The notes beneath the pieces are model-generated. The model saw only the letters and a list, made by a program, of their open reading frames with translations, did not search any database and was not told where the DNA came from. The position numbers and the translations under genes were made by a program. DNA of 64,000 nt. Source: Tenacibaculum soleae (GTDB lineage Bacteria; Bacteroidota; Bacteroidia; Flavobacteriales; Flavobacteriaceae). Location: assembly GCF_001693415.1 (NCBI RefSeq), contig NZ_MAKX01000002.1, positions 62,001 to 126,000 of the forward strand. Direction: 5' to 3'. This document shows, one piece after another, positions 26,891-34,758 of the stretch; position 1 is the first letter of the stretch, and each line of letters opens with the position of its first letter.

Positions 26891-26923
26891 TGAGTGAACA
26901 CTTACTTTAAGTAAGTAAACTCA
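26891..26923. promoter_or_regulatory. Bipartite inverted repeat in a divergent promoter region
   Basis: CTTACTT and AAGTAAG form inverted arms around one T (26901-26915), and outer TGAGT/ACTCA (26891-26895 and 26919-26923) are also inverted. It sits between the divergent VWA and zinc-ribbon genes. It could be an operator or a hairpin in a leader; nothing points to a specific regulator. Confidence 0.4.
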
Positions 26924-26984
26924 GCTATTTAATTAGTCTAAATGTGTCAATTTTTAATATATTTAGCAAAAAAATAAAATTGAT

Positions 26985-27590
26985 ATGATTTTTTACGGAA
27001 CAAAAGGTTCACACCTAAAAAGTGAAAGAAGAGGAGGTATAAAATGTGATCATTGTAATGAAATTACAAATCACACAATTTCCGTGTATGGTAAATACGC
27101 CTACTTATACTGGATTCCTGTTTTTCCTATGACTAAAAAAGTATTTTCAGAGTGTTCAAATTGCAAGACAACCAAGGCTTACAAAGAAATGAACGAAAAA
27201 CTTAAAGATGCTGCTATAGAGGTAAAGCGAAATGTAAAAACTCCTATTTGGTATTGGTCTGGCTTGGGTATTATTGCTCTTATAATAGCTTTCGGCGCAT
27301 ATTCAGCTGGTAAACATAAAAAAGATTTAGTAAATTATATTAAAGAACCTGCTGTTGGTGATGTAATTGAATTTAGAGTTACTCAAACAGGGTATTACTC
27401 TACTTTAAAAATTAAATCGGTCACTAATGATTCTATTTTCGTAATTCAAAATGATTATGAAACAGATAAAAAGAAAGGAATTTCTGGTATCGACAAGGCT
27501 AAAAATTATACAACAGCACCTTATAGTTTAGGTAAAAATGAAATTCAAGGACTTTTTGACAAGGGCTTATTCTATGATATAAATAGATAG
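26985..27590 (+). CDS. Zinc-ribbon protein with one membrane segment
   Basis: A 201-residue protein. The N-terminal zinc ribbon has CDHC near residue 22 and CSNC near residue 58, between which lies YGKYAYLYWIPVFPMTKK, a sequence typical of zinc-ribbon domains in small bacterial membrane proteins. A transmembrane helix lies at about 90-108, and the C-terminal part (about 115-201) is a small beta-rich domain outside the membrane. The zinc ribbon suggests protein or nucleic-acid contact in the cytoplasm. Function unknown. It converges on menE: its stop is 5 nt from the menE stop, and its terminator lies in the menE coding region. Confidence 0.8.
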   Translation: MIFYGTKGSHLKSERRGGIKCDHCNEITNHTISVYGKYAYLYWIPVFPMTKKVFSECSNCKTTKAYKEMNEKLKDAAIEVKRNVKTPIWYWSGLGIIALIIAFGAYSAGKHKKDLVNYIKEPAVGDVIEFRVTQTGYYSTLKIKSVTNDSIFVIQNDYETDKKKGISGIDKAKNYTTAPYSLGKNEIQGLFDKGLFYDINR

Positions 27591-27594
27591 TTGT

Positions 27595-28641
27595 TTAAAA
27601 CTTAATCAAATCCAGCGTTTTTTTTCGTTGGATTTTTTTTGTTTCTGTTTCTATAAACTGAGGTAGAAAATAAACTGCTTTCGGTATTTCGAATTTTGAA
27701 AGTGTATTTAATTCAGAAAAATCAATTTCTTTCTTTACTCCTTCAATTACAAGAATTAACTTTTCTCCTAAAACTTCATCTTTAATTCCTGATACAAAAA
27801 AACGTTGCTCGATAATTTCTGATAACTTCTCTTCTATTTTCTCCGGATGTAATTTTACACCTCCTGAATTTATAACATTATCTATTCGTCCCAGCCACTC
27901 AAATGTTGTTTTAGAAACGATATTTACAACATCGTTTGTAACAATTTTTTCTATTGTTACTTTTGGTGCTTCGATTACTAAACAATTTCTATCGTCTTTG
28001 CTTAATAGAATATTTGGAAGCGTTTTATAAACACTTCTCGACTCCGCCATAAGTGGTAAATCATTCAGTTTTTTAACAGCAATATGAGTTATCGTTTCTG
28101 TCATTCCGTAAGTAGCAAATACTTTTGTCGAAATATTTTGAATTGCAGCTATTAAATCAGCAGTAACAACTCCACCACCAACAATTAGTTTATCTATTTT
28201 ATGTAATTCATTCAACGAACTTCTTAACTGTAAGGGTACCATAGCCGAAAAATCATACTGCTTTTCTATGCCTTTTAACGGGTTCGATTCTGGTTTTACA
28301 ACATCTAATTGCCACCCTAAAGTTAAAGCTCGTACCAACATCATTTTACCTGCTATATAATCAGTAGATAAACATAACAATGCTACTGTATTTTCTTTTA
28401 AATTAAAAAATGTACCCGTTGCTAAAGCTGAGTTTTTCATAAACTCTTTTTTTAACTGAATAGGTTTTGGTTTACCTGTTGAACCTGATGTTTGCACAGT
28501 TACAAAGTCCTTTTGATGAAACCAATCACTTAAAAATTTAGCTATTGAATTTGAAATCGTTCTAGAAAATGCAACCAATTCTTCTTCGGATGAAAAAGAT
28601 ACTCCGTTTAATTTAAAATTTTCATGAAACTGATTTCTCAT
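27595..28641 (-). CDS. menE: o-Succinylbenzoate-CoA ligase-like AMP-forming enzyme
   Basis: A 348-residue AMP-binding enzyme, shorter than most ligases but usual for flavobacterial MenE. The P-loop VQTSGSTGKPKPIQL near residue 48, the ATYGMTETITH motif near residue 180, and the WLGRIDNVINSGGVKLHPEKIEE hinge near residue 250 are present. It would activate o-succinylbenzoate with CoA in menaquinone synthesis. Assignment to MenE rather than another acyl-CoA ligase rests on nearby menC and menA. It is separated from the CPBP protease gene by 205 nt holding an intergenic repeat, and its 3' end is shared with the terminator of the converging zinc-ribbon gene. Confidence 0.88.
   Translation of the reverse strand: MRNQFHENFKLNGVSFSSEEELVAFSRTISNSIAKFLSDWFHQKDFVTVQTSGSTGKPKPIQLKKEFMKNSALATGTFFNLKENTVALLCLSTDYIAGKMMLVRALTLGWQLDVVKPESNPLKGIEKQYDFSAMVPLQLRSSLNELHKIDKLIVGGGVVTADLIAAIQNISTKVFATYGMTETITHIAVKKLNDLPLMAESRSVYKTLPNILLSKDDRNCLVIEAPKVTIEKIVTNDVVNIVSKTTFEWLGRIDNVINSGGVKLHPEKIEEKLSEIIEQRFFVSGIKDEVLGEKLILVIEGVKKEIDFSELNTLSKFEIPKAVYFLPQFIETETKKIQRKKTLDLIKF
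27608..27640 (+). terminator. Terminator of the zinc-ribbon gene, inside menE
   Basis: AAATCCAGCG pairs with CGTTGGATTT around eight T, then a run of T. It lies 18 nt after the zinc-ribbon stop and within the last codons of menE on the other strand. Conversely, it is read as coding sequence (end of MenE) on the minus strand. Confidence 0.8.
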
Positions 28642-28721
28642 ATCTATAGTTAATGATTACTTCGTTCTTAGCCCCCTTAGTAACGTTCGTATTTATTTCC
28701 CTGCCATAATTATACTTTTCA

Positions 28722-28804
28722 CGTCATTCCGAATTTATTTCGGAATCTCATCAACCAAAAAACAATTTCTTAGTATGAGAACCTGAAACAAGTTCAGTTT
28801 GACG
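28722..28804. repeat. Intergenic hairpin repeat (CGTCATTCCGAA ... GTTTGACG)
   Basis: CGTCATTCCGAATTTATTTC at the left matches, with several mismatches, the reverse complement of GAAACAAGTTCAGTTTGACG at the right; ATCTCAT and ATGAGA pair inside. This is the widespread Bacteroidota CGTCATTCCGAA-type element. It fills much of the 205-nt gap between the CPBP protease gene and menE. Confidence 0.7.
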
Positions 28805-28846
28805 AATTATATTTACCATCAATTAAAAATAATAACTGTTCAACTT

Positions 28847-29776
28847 TTATGGTTTTTCAATTTTACCCACCAACTTATCTTTCCAGTTTGTCCAACCATA
28901 TTTTTTTGAAAACAACAATAACAGTAACGGGTATAATACAAAAACAGGTAAAAACATTTCTATACCAACTGAAGGGTCAGAAGTATCAATAAACAAGGCG
29001 TCTGTTTGAAAAACCATCCAATCGGTAGTTACCAAAAATGCTGCTACAATATTATTTATAGCATGTAAGCCCAAGGCTAACTCTGTTCCTTCATCCATCA
29101 AGGTTACAATTCCGAAAAAGAAACCAGTACCTATATAAAATACCATTGAAATATAGCCTAGTTTTTCAACCTCAGGATTTGCACCATGTAACAAACCAAA
29201 AGCGACAGAAGTTATAATTAAAGGAACCCATCTATTTTTAAACCACGTTCCTAAACCTTGCATAAAATAACCTCTAAAAAGCAATTCTTCAAAACTGGTT
29301 TGTAATGGTAAAAACAAAAAAGATATGGCTACCAATGTAAAAAACGGTATTGGTTTAAAATTCCATGTATAATATTCTGGCTCTAAAAAAATTCCTAATA
29401 ATGTGATGCTAACTGCTACGATTCCCCAAACAACAAAACCAAACCAAAACCTACTCCAATCAATAGATTTTCTACTTGTTATTAAGGTTTTTACTGCGCG
29501 CTTATGTATAAATTTTATTGTTAAAAACAAAAAAAGTAAACCGACTGCAAACATTAATATCATTAAAAATAAAAACAAGTTTTTATTAATACCTAAAGTC
29601 ATGAAACTATTATTTGCGGCGCTTGAAAATTCGTTAAAATCTTCTGAATATAAAACAGCCGTTATAGCCAAAGGTGTAATTCCTATAAATTGCCAACCAA
29701 ATATTATTAATAAAATACCCCCTAAATAATAAGGCCAATCGTTACTACCTTTATATGCTTGTTGTATAAAATTCAT
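28847..29776 (-). CDS. CPBP family intramembrane metalloprotease
   Basis: A 309-residue membrane protein with about seven or eight helices. The CPBP/Abi motifs are seen in the second half: EELLFRGYFMQG near residue 167, FGLLHGANPE near residue 201, and LHAINN near residue 243, the Glu, His and Asn/His residues forming the putative metal site. Family members process prenylated or membrane peptides (Rce1-like) or have immunity roles. It lies between menC and menE on the same strand, 41 nt downstream of menC, and could be cotranscribed with them; a link to menaquinone synthesis is not established. Confidence 0.88.
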   Translation of the reverse strand: MNFIQQAYKGSNDWPYYLGGILLIIFGWQFIGITPLAITAVLYSEDFNEFSSAANNSFMTLGINKNLFLFLMILMFAVGLLFLFLTIKFIHKRAVKTLITSRKSIDWSRFWFGFVVWGIVAVSITLLGIFLEPEYYTWNFKPIPFFTLVAISFLFLPLQTSFEELLFRGYFMQGLGTWFKNRWVPLIITSVAFGLLHGANPEVEKLGYISMVFYIGTGFFFGIVTLMDEGTELALGLHAINNIVAAFLVTTDWMVFQTDALFIDTSDPSVGIEMFLPVFVLYPLLLLLFSKKYGWTNWKDKLVGKIEKP

Positions 29777-29817
29777 GTGTAAGCGTATTACTATTTTAAA
29801 ACAAATTCAAAGTTATG

Positions 29818-30858
29818 TTAATCTAAATTAAATTTCCACTTTTTAGACAAATCGTACTCCAATCCACCATTTAAAACCGTTAACGGGCTTTTAAAATTAT
29901 TTGTAAACAAACTACCTGTTCCTAAACCTTGTGGTAACGGGTTTTGTAAAGTGTAGGTATATTGCGCTATGGCATTTAACCCGATATTACTTTCTAAAGC
30001 CGAAGTAATCCAGTTATCTGCTTGGTATTTATTAGCTATTAAAATCCACTCATTGCTTCCTTTAAATCCACCCACTAAACTTGGTTTTAAAATAATGTAT
30101 TGCGGTTGTATGGTTTGAATGCATTTTTCTTTTTCTTCGGATGTAAAAACACCTATCAACTCTTCGTCTAATGCTATTGGCAAAGGTGTTTTTTCACACA
30201 AAGCTGCCATTTCCTGCCATTGCCCTTGCTTGATTGGTTGCTCGATTGAATGAATATCTAATGCAGCCAATCGTTGTAATTTTTCTAAAGCATTTTTTGG
30301 TGTAAACCCACCGTTTGCATCTACTCTTAAAGTGATTTCTTTTGATGAAAATTCTTTTCGTATTGATTTTAACAAATTGATTTCAGTATTAAAATCAATT
30401 GCACCAATTTTCATTTTAATGGTTGAAAACCCTTGTGCTAGTTTATCTTTTATTTGTTGTTGCATAAAAGATTTATCGCCCATCCAAATTAATCCGTTGA
30501 TAGCAATATTTTGTTTTCCTGCTGTAAAATCTGATGGAAATAATTTAAACGGATTTTTAGCTTTTAATGATAAAAAAGCTTGTTCTAATCCAAATTGAAT
30601 ACTTGGGTAATGAATGGTTGCTATCAATAAATTTTCTAACCCTAGATTAATGTTTTGACAAACCCATTGTAGTTTTTGCTCATAATCGGGCGTGTCATCG
30701 ATACTTAAACCTCTAAACAATCCGCATTCTCCAAAACCTATTTCATCCTGTTTTTTTAATGTTATAAACCAGGTTTCTTTGGTACGTAATATTCCGCGTG
30801 ATGTTCCGCTGGCTTGCTTAAAGTTTAAAATATATTTTTTATAGGTTGCTTTTATCAT
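29818..30858 (-). CDS. menC: o-Succinylbenzoate synthase (enolase superfamily)
   Basis: A 346-residue enolase-superfamily enzyme that dehydrates SHCHC to o-succinylbenzoate in menaquinone synthesis. The N-terminal capping domain carries GFGECGLFRGLS near residue 39. The barrel shows the catalytic Lys in STIKMKIG near residue 145, the metal acids in LRVDANGGFT near residue 178, SIEQPI and LDEELIG, and the second Lys in ILKPSLVGGF near residue 256. L-Ala-D/L-Glu epimerase is a related alternative, but neighbouring menE and menA favour MenC. Start ATG 30858. Confidence 0.9.
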   Translation of the reverse strand: MIKATYKKYILNFKQASGTSRGILRTKETWFITLKKQDEIGFGECGLFRGLSIDDTPDYEQKLQWVCQNINLGLENLLIATIHYPSIQFGLEQAFLSLKAKNPFKLFPSDFTAGKQNIAINGLIWMGDKSFMQQQIKDKLAQGFSTIKMKIGAIDFNTEINLLKSIRKEFSSKEITLRVDANGGFTPKNALEKLQRLAALDIHSIEQPIKQGQWQEMAALCEKTPLPIALDEELIGVFTSEEKEKCIQTIQPQYIILKPSLVGGFKGSNEWILIANKYQADNWITSALESNIGLNAIAQYTYTLQNPLPQGLGTGSLFTNNFKSPLTVLNGGLEYDLSKKWKFNLD

Positions 30859-30877
30859 TATAGCCTACTATTGGTTT

Positions 30878-30952
30878 GCGTTAGGGATTGCAATGAAAAT
30901 CCTTTTGTGAGGCACGAGCAAAAGATTGTAGTGTAAAGCCCGCTCGAACGCC
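30878..30952. repeat. Intergenic element type A copy 2 (GCGTTAGGGATTG ... GCTCGAACGCC)
   Basis: The same ends as at 3097-3266: GCGTTAGGGATTG and AAAGCCCGCTCGAACGCC, with ATCCTTTT and AAAAGAT inverted inside. This copy is short and has no nested repeat. It lies between menC and the SRPBCC gene, 7 nt from the end of the latter. Confidence 0.78.
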
Positions 30953-30959
30953 CAAAAAA

Positions 30960-31472
30960 TTATTTTTCTGCTATTTTTTTAAATTGATTCATATAATTTA
31001 GGCTTAAACTTTTAAAGGTGCCTTTAAAATAAGGGAACATGCATGCTGACATGTATGATTTACTATTAACTCCGCAATTTTGTACTATTTTGGTGGTGTT
31101 TCCGTTGGCGATAAAATTATAATCATCGGTTTTTACCATTTGATCGGAGTGAAATTGAAGGGTGATTTTTTTATTTGGAATATAGGCTGTTATTTTTTCG
31201 ATCATTTTAATTTCTTGTCCGTTATTTTCAACAACCATCGTGTAAGTACTTCCAACTTTTCCTGGTTTCTCTTCAAGAATTTCGATCGATTTAACGTCGG
31301 GCAACCATTGTTTCATTAAATCGGTGTCTTCAAATTTTTTAAAAACTTCCTCTATTGGTTTATTTACTTCTATTTCTACCGTATATTTTACTTCTGTAAC
31401 TACTATTCCTGTTAACAAAAACACTACTACTAGAGCTGTTACAATACCTAAAACTATTTTTACTGTTTTCAT
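30960..31472 (-). CDS. SRPBCC family protein with N-terminal membrane helix
   Basis: A 170-residue protein. One hydrophobic helix (about residues 5-27, IVLGIVTALVVVFLLTGIVV) anchors a START/polyketide-cyclase-like SRPBCC domain (about 30-165) that begins YTVEIEVNKPIEEVFKKFEDTDLMKQWLP and continues GSTYTMVVENN. SRPBCC domains bind hydrophobic ligands such as lipids or quinones. Its position between menC and menA suggests a ligand of that pathway, but nothing in the sequence proves it. The Cys residues QNCGVNS and SACMFPYF are notable. Start ATG 31472. Confidence 0.82.
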   Translation of the reverse strand: MKTVKIVLGIVTALVVVFLLTGIVVTEVKYTVEIEVNKPIEEVFKKFEDTDLMKQWLPDVKSIEILEEKPGKVGSTYTMVVENNGQEIKMIEKITAYIPNKKITLQFHSDQMVKTDDYNFIANGNTTKIVQNCGVNSKSYMSACMFPYFKGTFKSLSLNYMNQFKKIAEK

Positions 31473-31513
31473 TATTATTTGTATAAAATTATATTTTAAA
31501 TTCTTATTGTTAT

Positions 31514-32431
31514 TTATAAAACGTTACTTAAACCAAAAAGAATTGCATATAAAAAAGTGCTTAATGCTACTTTTTTTAGTTCACCATCTAAGTCTGACTG
31601 AATTTTGTTTTTTGCCACTGTTACAATGTTTAAAAATAACGGAATAAATGCTATTAAAAATATAAATTGAATTGGAGATTTGTATTGCAAAAGAGTATAA
31701 ACTAAAGTAGTTATTAAAGCTCCTATAATTAATATATAATGATATATTTTTGCTTTTTGGCTTCCGATTTTTACAACCAGAGTGTTTTTACCAACTTTTG
31801 CATCGTTATTTATATCACGCATGTTATTTAAATTTAAAACTGCGGTGCTTAACAATCCGATGGTTATTGCTGGTAAAAAAATAATTAAATTTAGCTGTTT
31901 TGTGTATAAAAAGTAGGTTCCTACTACGGCTAATAACCCAAAGAAAATGAATACAAACACATCTCCAAACCCGCTATAACCATAGGCTGATTTACCAACG
32001 GTATATTTAATTGCGGCTACAATTGAAACAATTCCTAACACAAAGAAAGTTACCGAATATAAAAAATTTTCTTTTCCGAAAGCAACATATATAAGTAACA
32101 ACGCAATAAACAACGTTACAATACCTGTTACTATCATTGCTGTTTTCATTTGTTTAGGACTTATGGCTCCTGATGAAACCATACGTGCTTCACCTTCTCT
32201 ATTATCATCAGCTCCCTTAACTCCGTCTCCATAATCATTTGCAAAATTTGACAGTACTTGAAAACCGATGGTTGTTAAAATTGCTAACCAAAATATTGGA
32301 GTTTCCAATAAAGTTATTGTGCTATCAGCATACATTACGTTATCAAAACCCAATTTACTTCCAACAATGATTCCTGAAACTGATAATGGTAATGTTCGTA
32401 AACGTGCTGCTTTTATATAGTTTTTTAGCAT
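31514..32431 (-). CDS. menA: 1,4-Dihydroxy-2-naphthoate polyprenyltransferase
   Basis: A 305-residue UbiA-family membrane prenyltransferase that attaches the isoprenoid tail to DHNA, giving demethylmenaquinone. The first Asp motif NFANDYGDGVKGADDNR near residue 65 binds the polyprenyl diphosphate via Mg; the second, NNMRDINNDAKVGKNTL near residue 207, completes the site. About eight helices follow the family pattern. The start MLKNYIKAARLRTLPLSVSG is typical. It is 41 nt upstream of the SRPBCC gene and downstream of the Fe-S pair, separated from the latter by a hairpin. Confidence 0.95.
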   Translation of the reverse strand: MLKNYIKAARLRTLPLSVSGIIVGSKLGFDNVMYADSTITLLETPIFWLAILTTIGFQVLSNFANDYGDGVKGADDNREGEARMVSSGAISPKQMKTAMIVTGIVTLFIALLLIYVAFGKENFLYSVTFFVLGIVSIVAAIKYTVGKSAYGYSGFGDVFVFIFFGLLAVVGTYFLYTKQLNLIIFLPAITIGLLSTAVLNLNNMRDINNDAKVGKNTLVVKIGSQKAKIYHYILIIGALITTLVYTLLQYKSPIQFIFLIAFIPLFLNIVTVAKNKIQSDLDGELKKVALSTFLYAILFGLSNVL

Positions 32432-32453
32432 TTTAAATTTTGATTAAAACTTT

Positions 32454-32500
32454 TCGACTGCGCTTGATAAGACATATTTTGCCTGTTCAAACGCAGTCGA
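32454..32500. repeat. Hairpin repeat with TCGACTGCG arms
   Basis: TCGACTGCG at 32454-32462 and CGCAGTCGA at 32492-32500 are perfect 9-bp inverted arms. It resembles decayed copies of the common Bacteroidota TTCGACTGCGCTC intergenic hairpin. It lies between menA and the CCG-domain protein gene and may act as a weak terminator or boundary. Confidence 0.65.
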
Positions 32501-32522
32501 TAATTATTAGTTGTATTATTTT

Positions 32523-33302
32523 TTATAAATTGTTTGCTTCTGCTATTAACTCGGCAATATCTTTTACAACTATTTGATCTTCTTTCATCTTAAACTTAAC
32601 ACCATCTGTCATCATTGTATTACAATAAGGGCAACCTGTTGCTATAATTTGTGGATTGGTTTTTAAAGCATCTTCAGTGCGCAGTACATTAATATCCATT
32701 GCTCCTTTTTCAGGTTCTTTAAACATTTGCGCCCCTCCAGCACCACAACATAATGCGGTAGATTTATGACGTTTCATTTCGGTCATTTTAACACCTAAAC
32801 TTCTAATTAGTTCTCTTGGTGTTTCATATACATCATTTGCACGACCTAAGTAACATGGATCATGATAAGTTAATCGTTTACCTTTTAAATTGGCATCATC
32901 TATTGATAAACGTCCTTCACTAATTAATTTATTAATAAACTGTGTATGATGGTATACTTTATATGTACCTCCTAATTCAGGATATTCATTTTTTAAAGTG
33001 TTAAATGAATGTGGGTCACAAGTAACAATTGTTTTAACTTCATACCCGTTTAAAACTTCAATATTCATCATTGCCTGCATTTGAAACAAAAATTCGTTTC
33101 CTGCACGTTTAGCTGCATCACCTGTTGAACTTTCTTCGGTACCTAATACTGCAAAATCTACTCCTGCTTTGGTTAAAATTTTTACAAACGCTTTGGTTAT
33201 TTTTTTTGCTCTATCATCATAACTTCCTGCTGCTCCTACCCAAAACAACACTTCTGGTTGTTTTCCTTGAGCCATCATATCTGCCATTGTTGGTACGTTC
33301 AT
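32523..33302 (-). CDS. CCG-domain Fe-S protein (heterodisulfide reductase-like)
   Basis: A 259-residue soluble protein with two CCG domains that in HdrB-type proteins bind non-cubane Fe-S clusters: CDPHSFNTLK and YHDPCYLGRAND ... LCCGAGGAQMF, and CPYCNTMMTDG at the C-terminal. It pairs with the membrane Fe-S protein encoded upstream (107 nt apart, same strand). Such pairs are thought to form an electron-transfer complex to the quinone pool; the donor is unknown. The gap between the two genes carries no clear terminator. Confidence 0.88.
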   Translation of the reverse strand: MNVPTMADMMAQGKQPEVLFWVGAAGSYDDRAKKITKAFVKILTKAGVDFAVLGTEESSTGDAAKRAGNEFLFQMQAMMNIEVLNGYEVKTIVTCDPHSFNTLKNEYPELGGTYKVYHHTQFINKLISEGRLSIDDANLKGKRLTYHDPCYLGRANDVYETPRELIRSLGVKMTEMKRHKSTALCCGAGGAQMFKEPEKGAMDINVLRTEDALKTNPQIIATGCPYCNTMMTDGVKFKMKEDQIVVKDIAELIAEANNL

Positions 33303-33408
33303 AATTTTATGTTTTTTTTATTGATATGCTTTTTTCTGTAAATATTATCGATACAATTTTTCTTTGTTATTAAAAAAACTACTCGAATTAACAATTAGCC
33401 TAGACTTA

Positions 33409-34725
33409 TTATTCGTCTTTCCAGTTTAATCTATCTTGTTGACTATATTGCCAAGGTGCTCCATTGTTTTCAATGTTTGTCATCATCATATTTAACTCTT
33501 GCGGAGCTGCAGATTCTTCCATTACTAAATAACGACGCATTTCTGTAATAATTGATAATGGATCGATACCTATTGGACATTCTTGTACACAAGCATTACA
33601 ACTTGTACACGCCCATAATTCTTCTGGAGAAATATAATCGTTTAGTAATTGTTTTCCATCATCTTTAAAAGTACCGTTATTTGCATCAATATTTTTACCA
33701 ACTTCTTCTAAACGGTCACGTGTATCCATCATAATTTTACGTGGAGATAGCTCTTTACCCGTTAAATTTGCTGGACATGACGAAGTACAACGCCCACATT
33801 CTGTACATGTATACGCATTCATTAGCTGCACCCAGTTTAAATCGGTAACATCAGAAGCTCCAAACTTTGCTGGCTCCTCTTCTTCAGCTCCTTCTTCAGG
33901 AATTGCATACGGATCTGCATCTGGATCCATCATCATTTTTACTTCTTTAGTAACAGCCTCAACATTTGTAAACTGTCCTTTTGGTTTTAAATTTGCAAAA
34001 AACGTATTTGGAAATGCTAATAAAATGTGTAAATGTTTTGAGTAATATAAATAATTTAAGAAAATTAAAATTCCAACAATGTGTGCCCACCATGCTGCTT
34101 TTTCAATAGTATGTAACTCTTCAACTGAAAAACTATTAAACCAAGGTGCTATAAATTGAGAAATAACATTACCAACACCTGCTTCTTGAAAAGGAACATC
34201 GGTTGCGTTCATTATTAAAAATAATGACATTAATACCATTTCGAAATATAAAATAATGTTTCCATCATTTTTTGGCCAACCTGTCATTTCTTTACTCCAA
34301 AAGCGTTTTACTTTTTCGATATTTCTACGAAACCAAAAAATTACTACTGCTACAAACACTAAGGCTGCTAGTACTTCAAAATTACCGATTAAAAAACCGT
34401 AAATACTGTTACCTAAAATTGGTTGAAAGACACGGTGTGTACCAAATAATCCATCAATAACGATTTCTAACATTTCGATGTTTATCAAAATAAAACCTAC
34501 ATATACTACTACATGTAAAATTCCTGAAACCGGACGACGTACCATTTTATATTGTCCTAAAGCAATTTTTGCCATATTTTTCCAGCGTTCAGGTTTGCGA
34601 TCGGTTCTATCAATATCCTTTCCTAATTTAATATTCCTAATAAGTTTACGAACATTCAATATAAAATATCCAATTCCTGCAACTAAAATAAATGCGAAAA
34701 TGATGTTTGATAAATATTTCTCCAT
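33409..34725 (-). CDS. Membrane-bound 4Fe-4S electron-transfer protein
   Basis: A 438-residue protein. The N-terminal half has about five to six transmembrane helices (residues about 5-25, 70-95, 110-130, 155-175, 210-240) resembling nitrate-reductase gamma-type membrane subunits. The C-terminal half has two 4Fe-4S motifs, CTECGRCTSSCPANLTGKE near residue 306 and CTSCNACVQECPIGIDP near residue 378. With the CCG protein this forms a candidate quinone-linked heterodisulfide-reductase-like complex. Upstream is an MCE gene, 34 nt away. Start ATG 34725. Confidence 0.9.
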   Translation of the reverse strand: MEKYLSNIIFAFILVAGIGYFILNVRKLIRNIKLGKDIDRTDRKPERWKNMAKIALGQYKMVRRPVSGILHVVVYVGFILINIEMLEIVIDGLFGTHRVFQPILGNSIYGFLIGNFEVLAALVFVAVVIFWFRRNIEKVKRFWSKEMTGWPKNDGNIILYFEMVLMSLFLIMNATDVPFQEAGVGNVISQFIAPWFNSFSVEELHTIEKAAWWAHIVGILIFLNYLYYSKHLHILLAFPNTFFANLKPKGQFTNVEAVTKEVKMMMDPDADPYAIPEEGAEEEEPAKFGASDVTDLNWVQLMNAYTCTECGRCTSSCPANLTGKELSPRKIMMDTRDRLEEVGKNIDANNGTFKDDGKQLLNDYISPEELWACTSCNACVQECPIGIDPLSIITEMRRYLVMEESAAPQELNMMMTNIENNGAPWQYSQQDRLNWKDE

Positions 34726-34758
34726 TGTTAGTTAATTATTTTTTTGGTTAACCTTAGC

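Noticed and set aside
26830-26901. N-terminal extension of the VWA chimera
   Set aside because: The signal peptide begins at ATG 26829; the upstream part would precede it and overlaps the inverted repeat.
27595-28641. menE as a truncated ligase pseudogene
   Set aside because: 348 residues is short for the superfamily but all adenylation motifs are intact and the size fits flavobacterial MenE.
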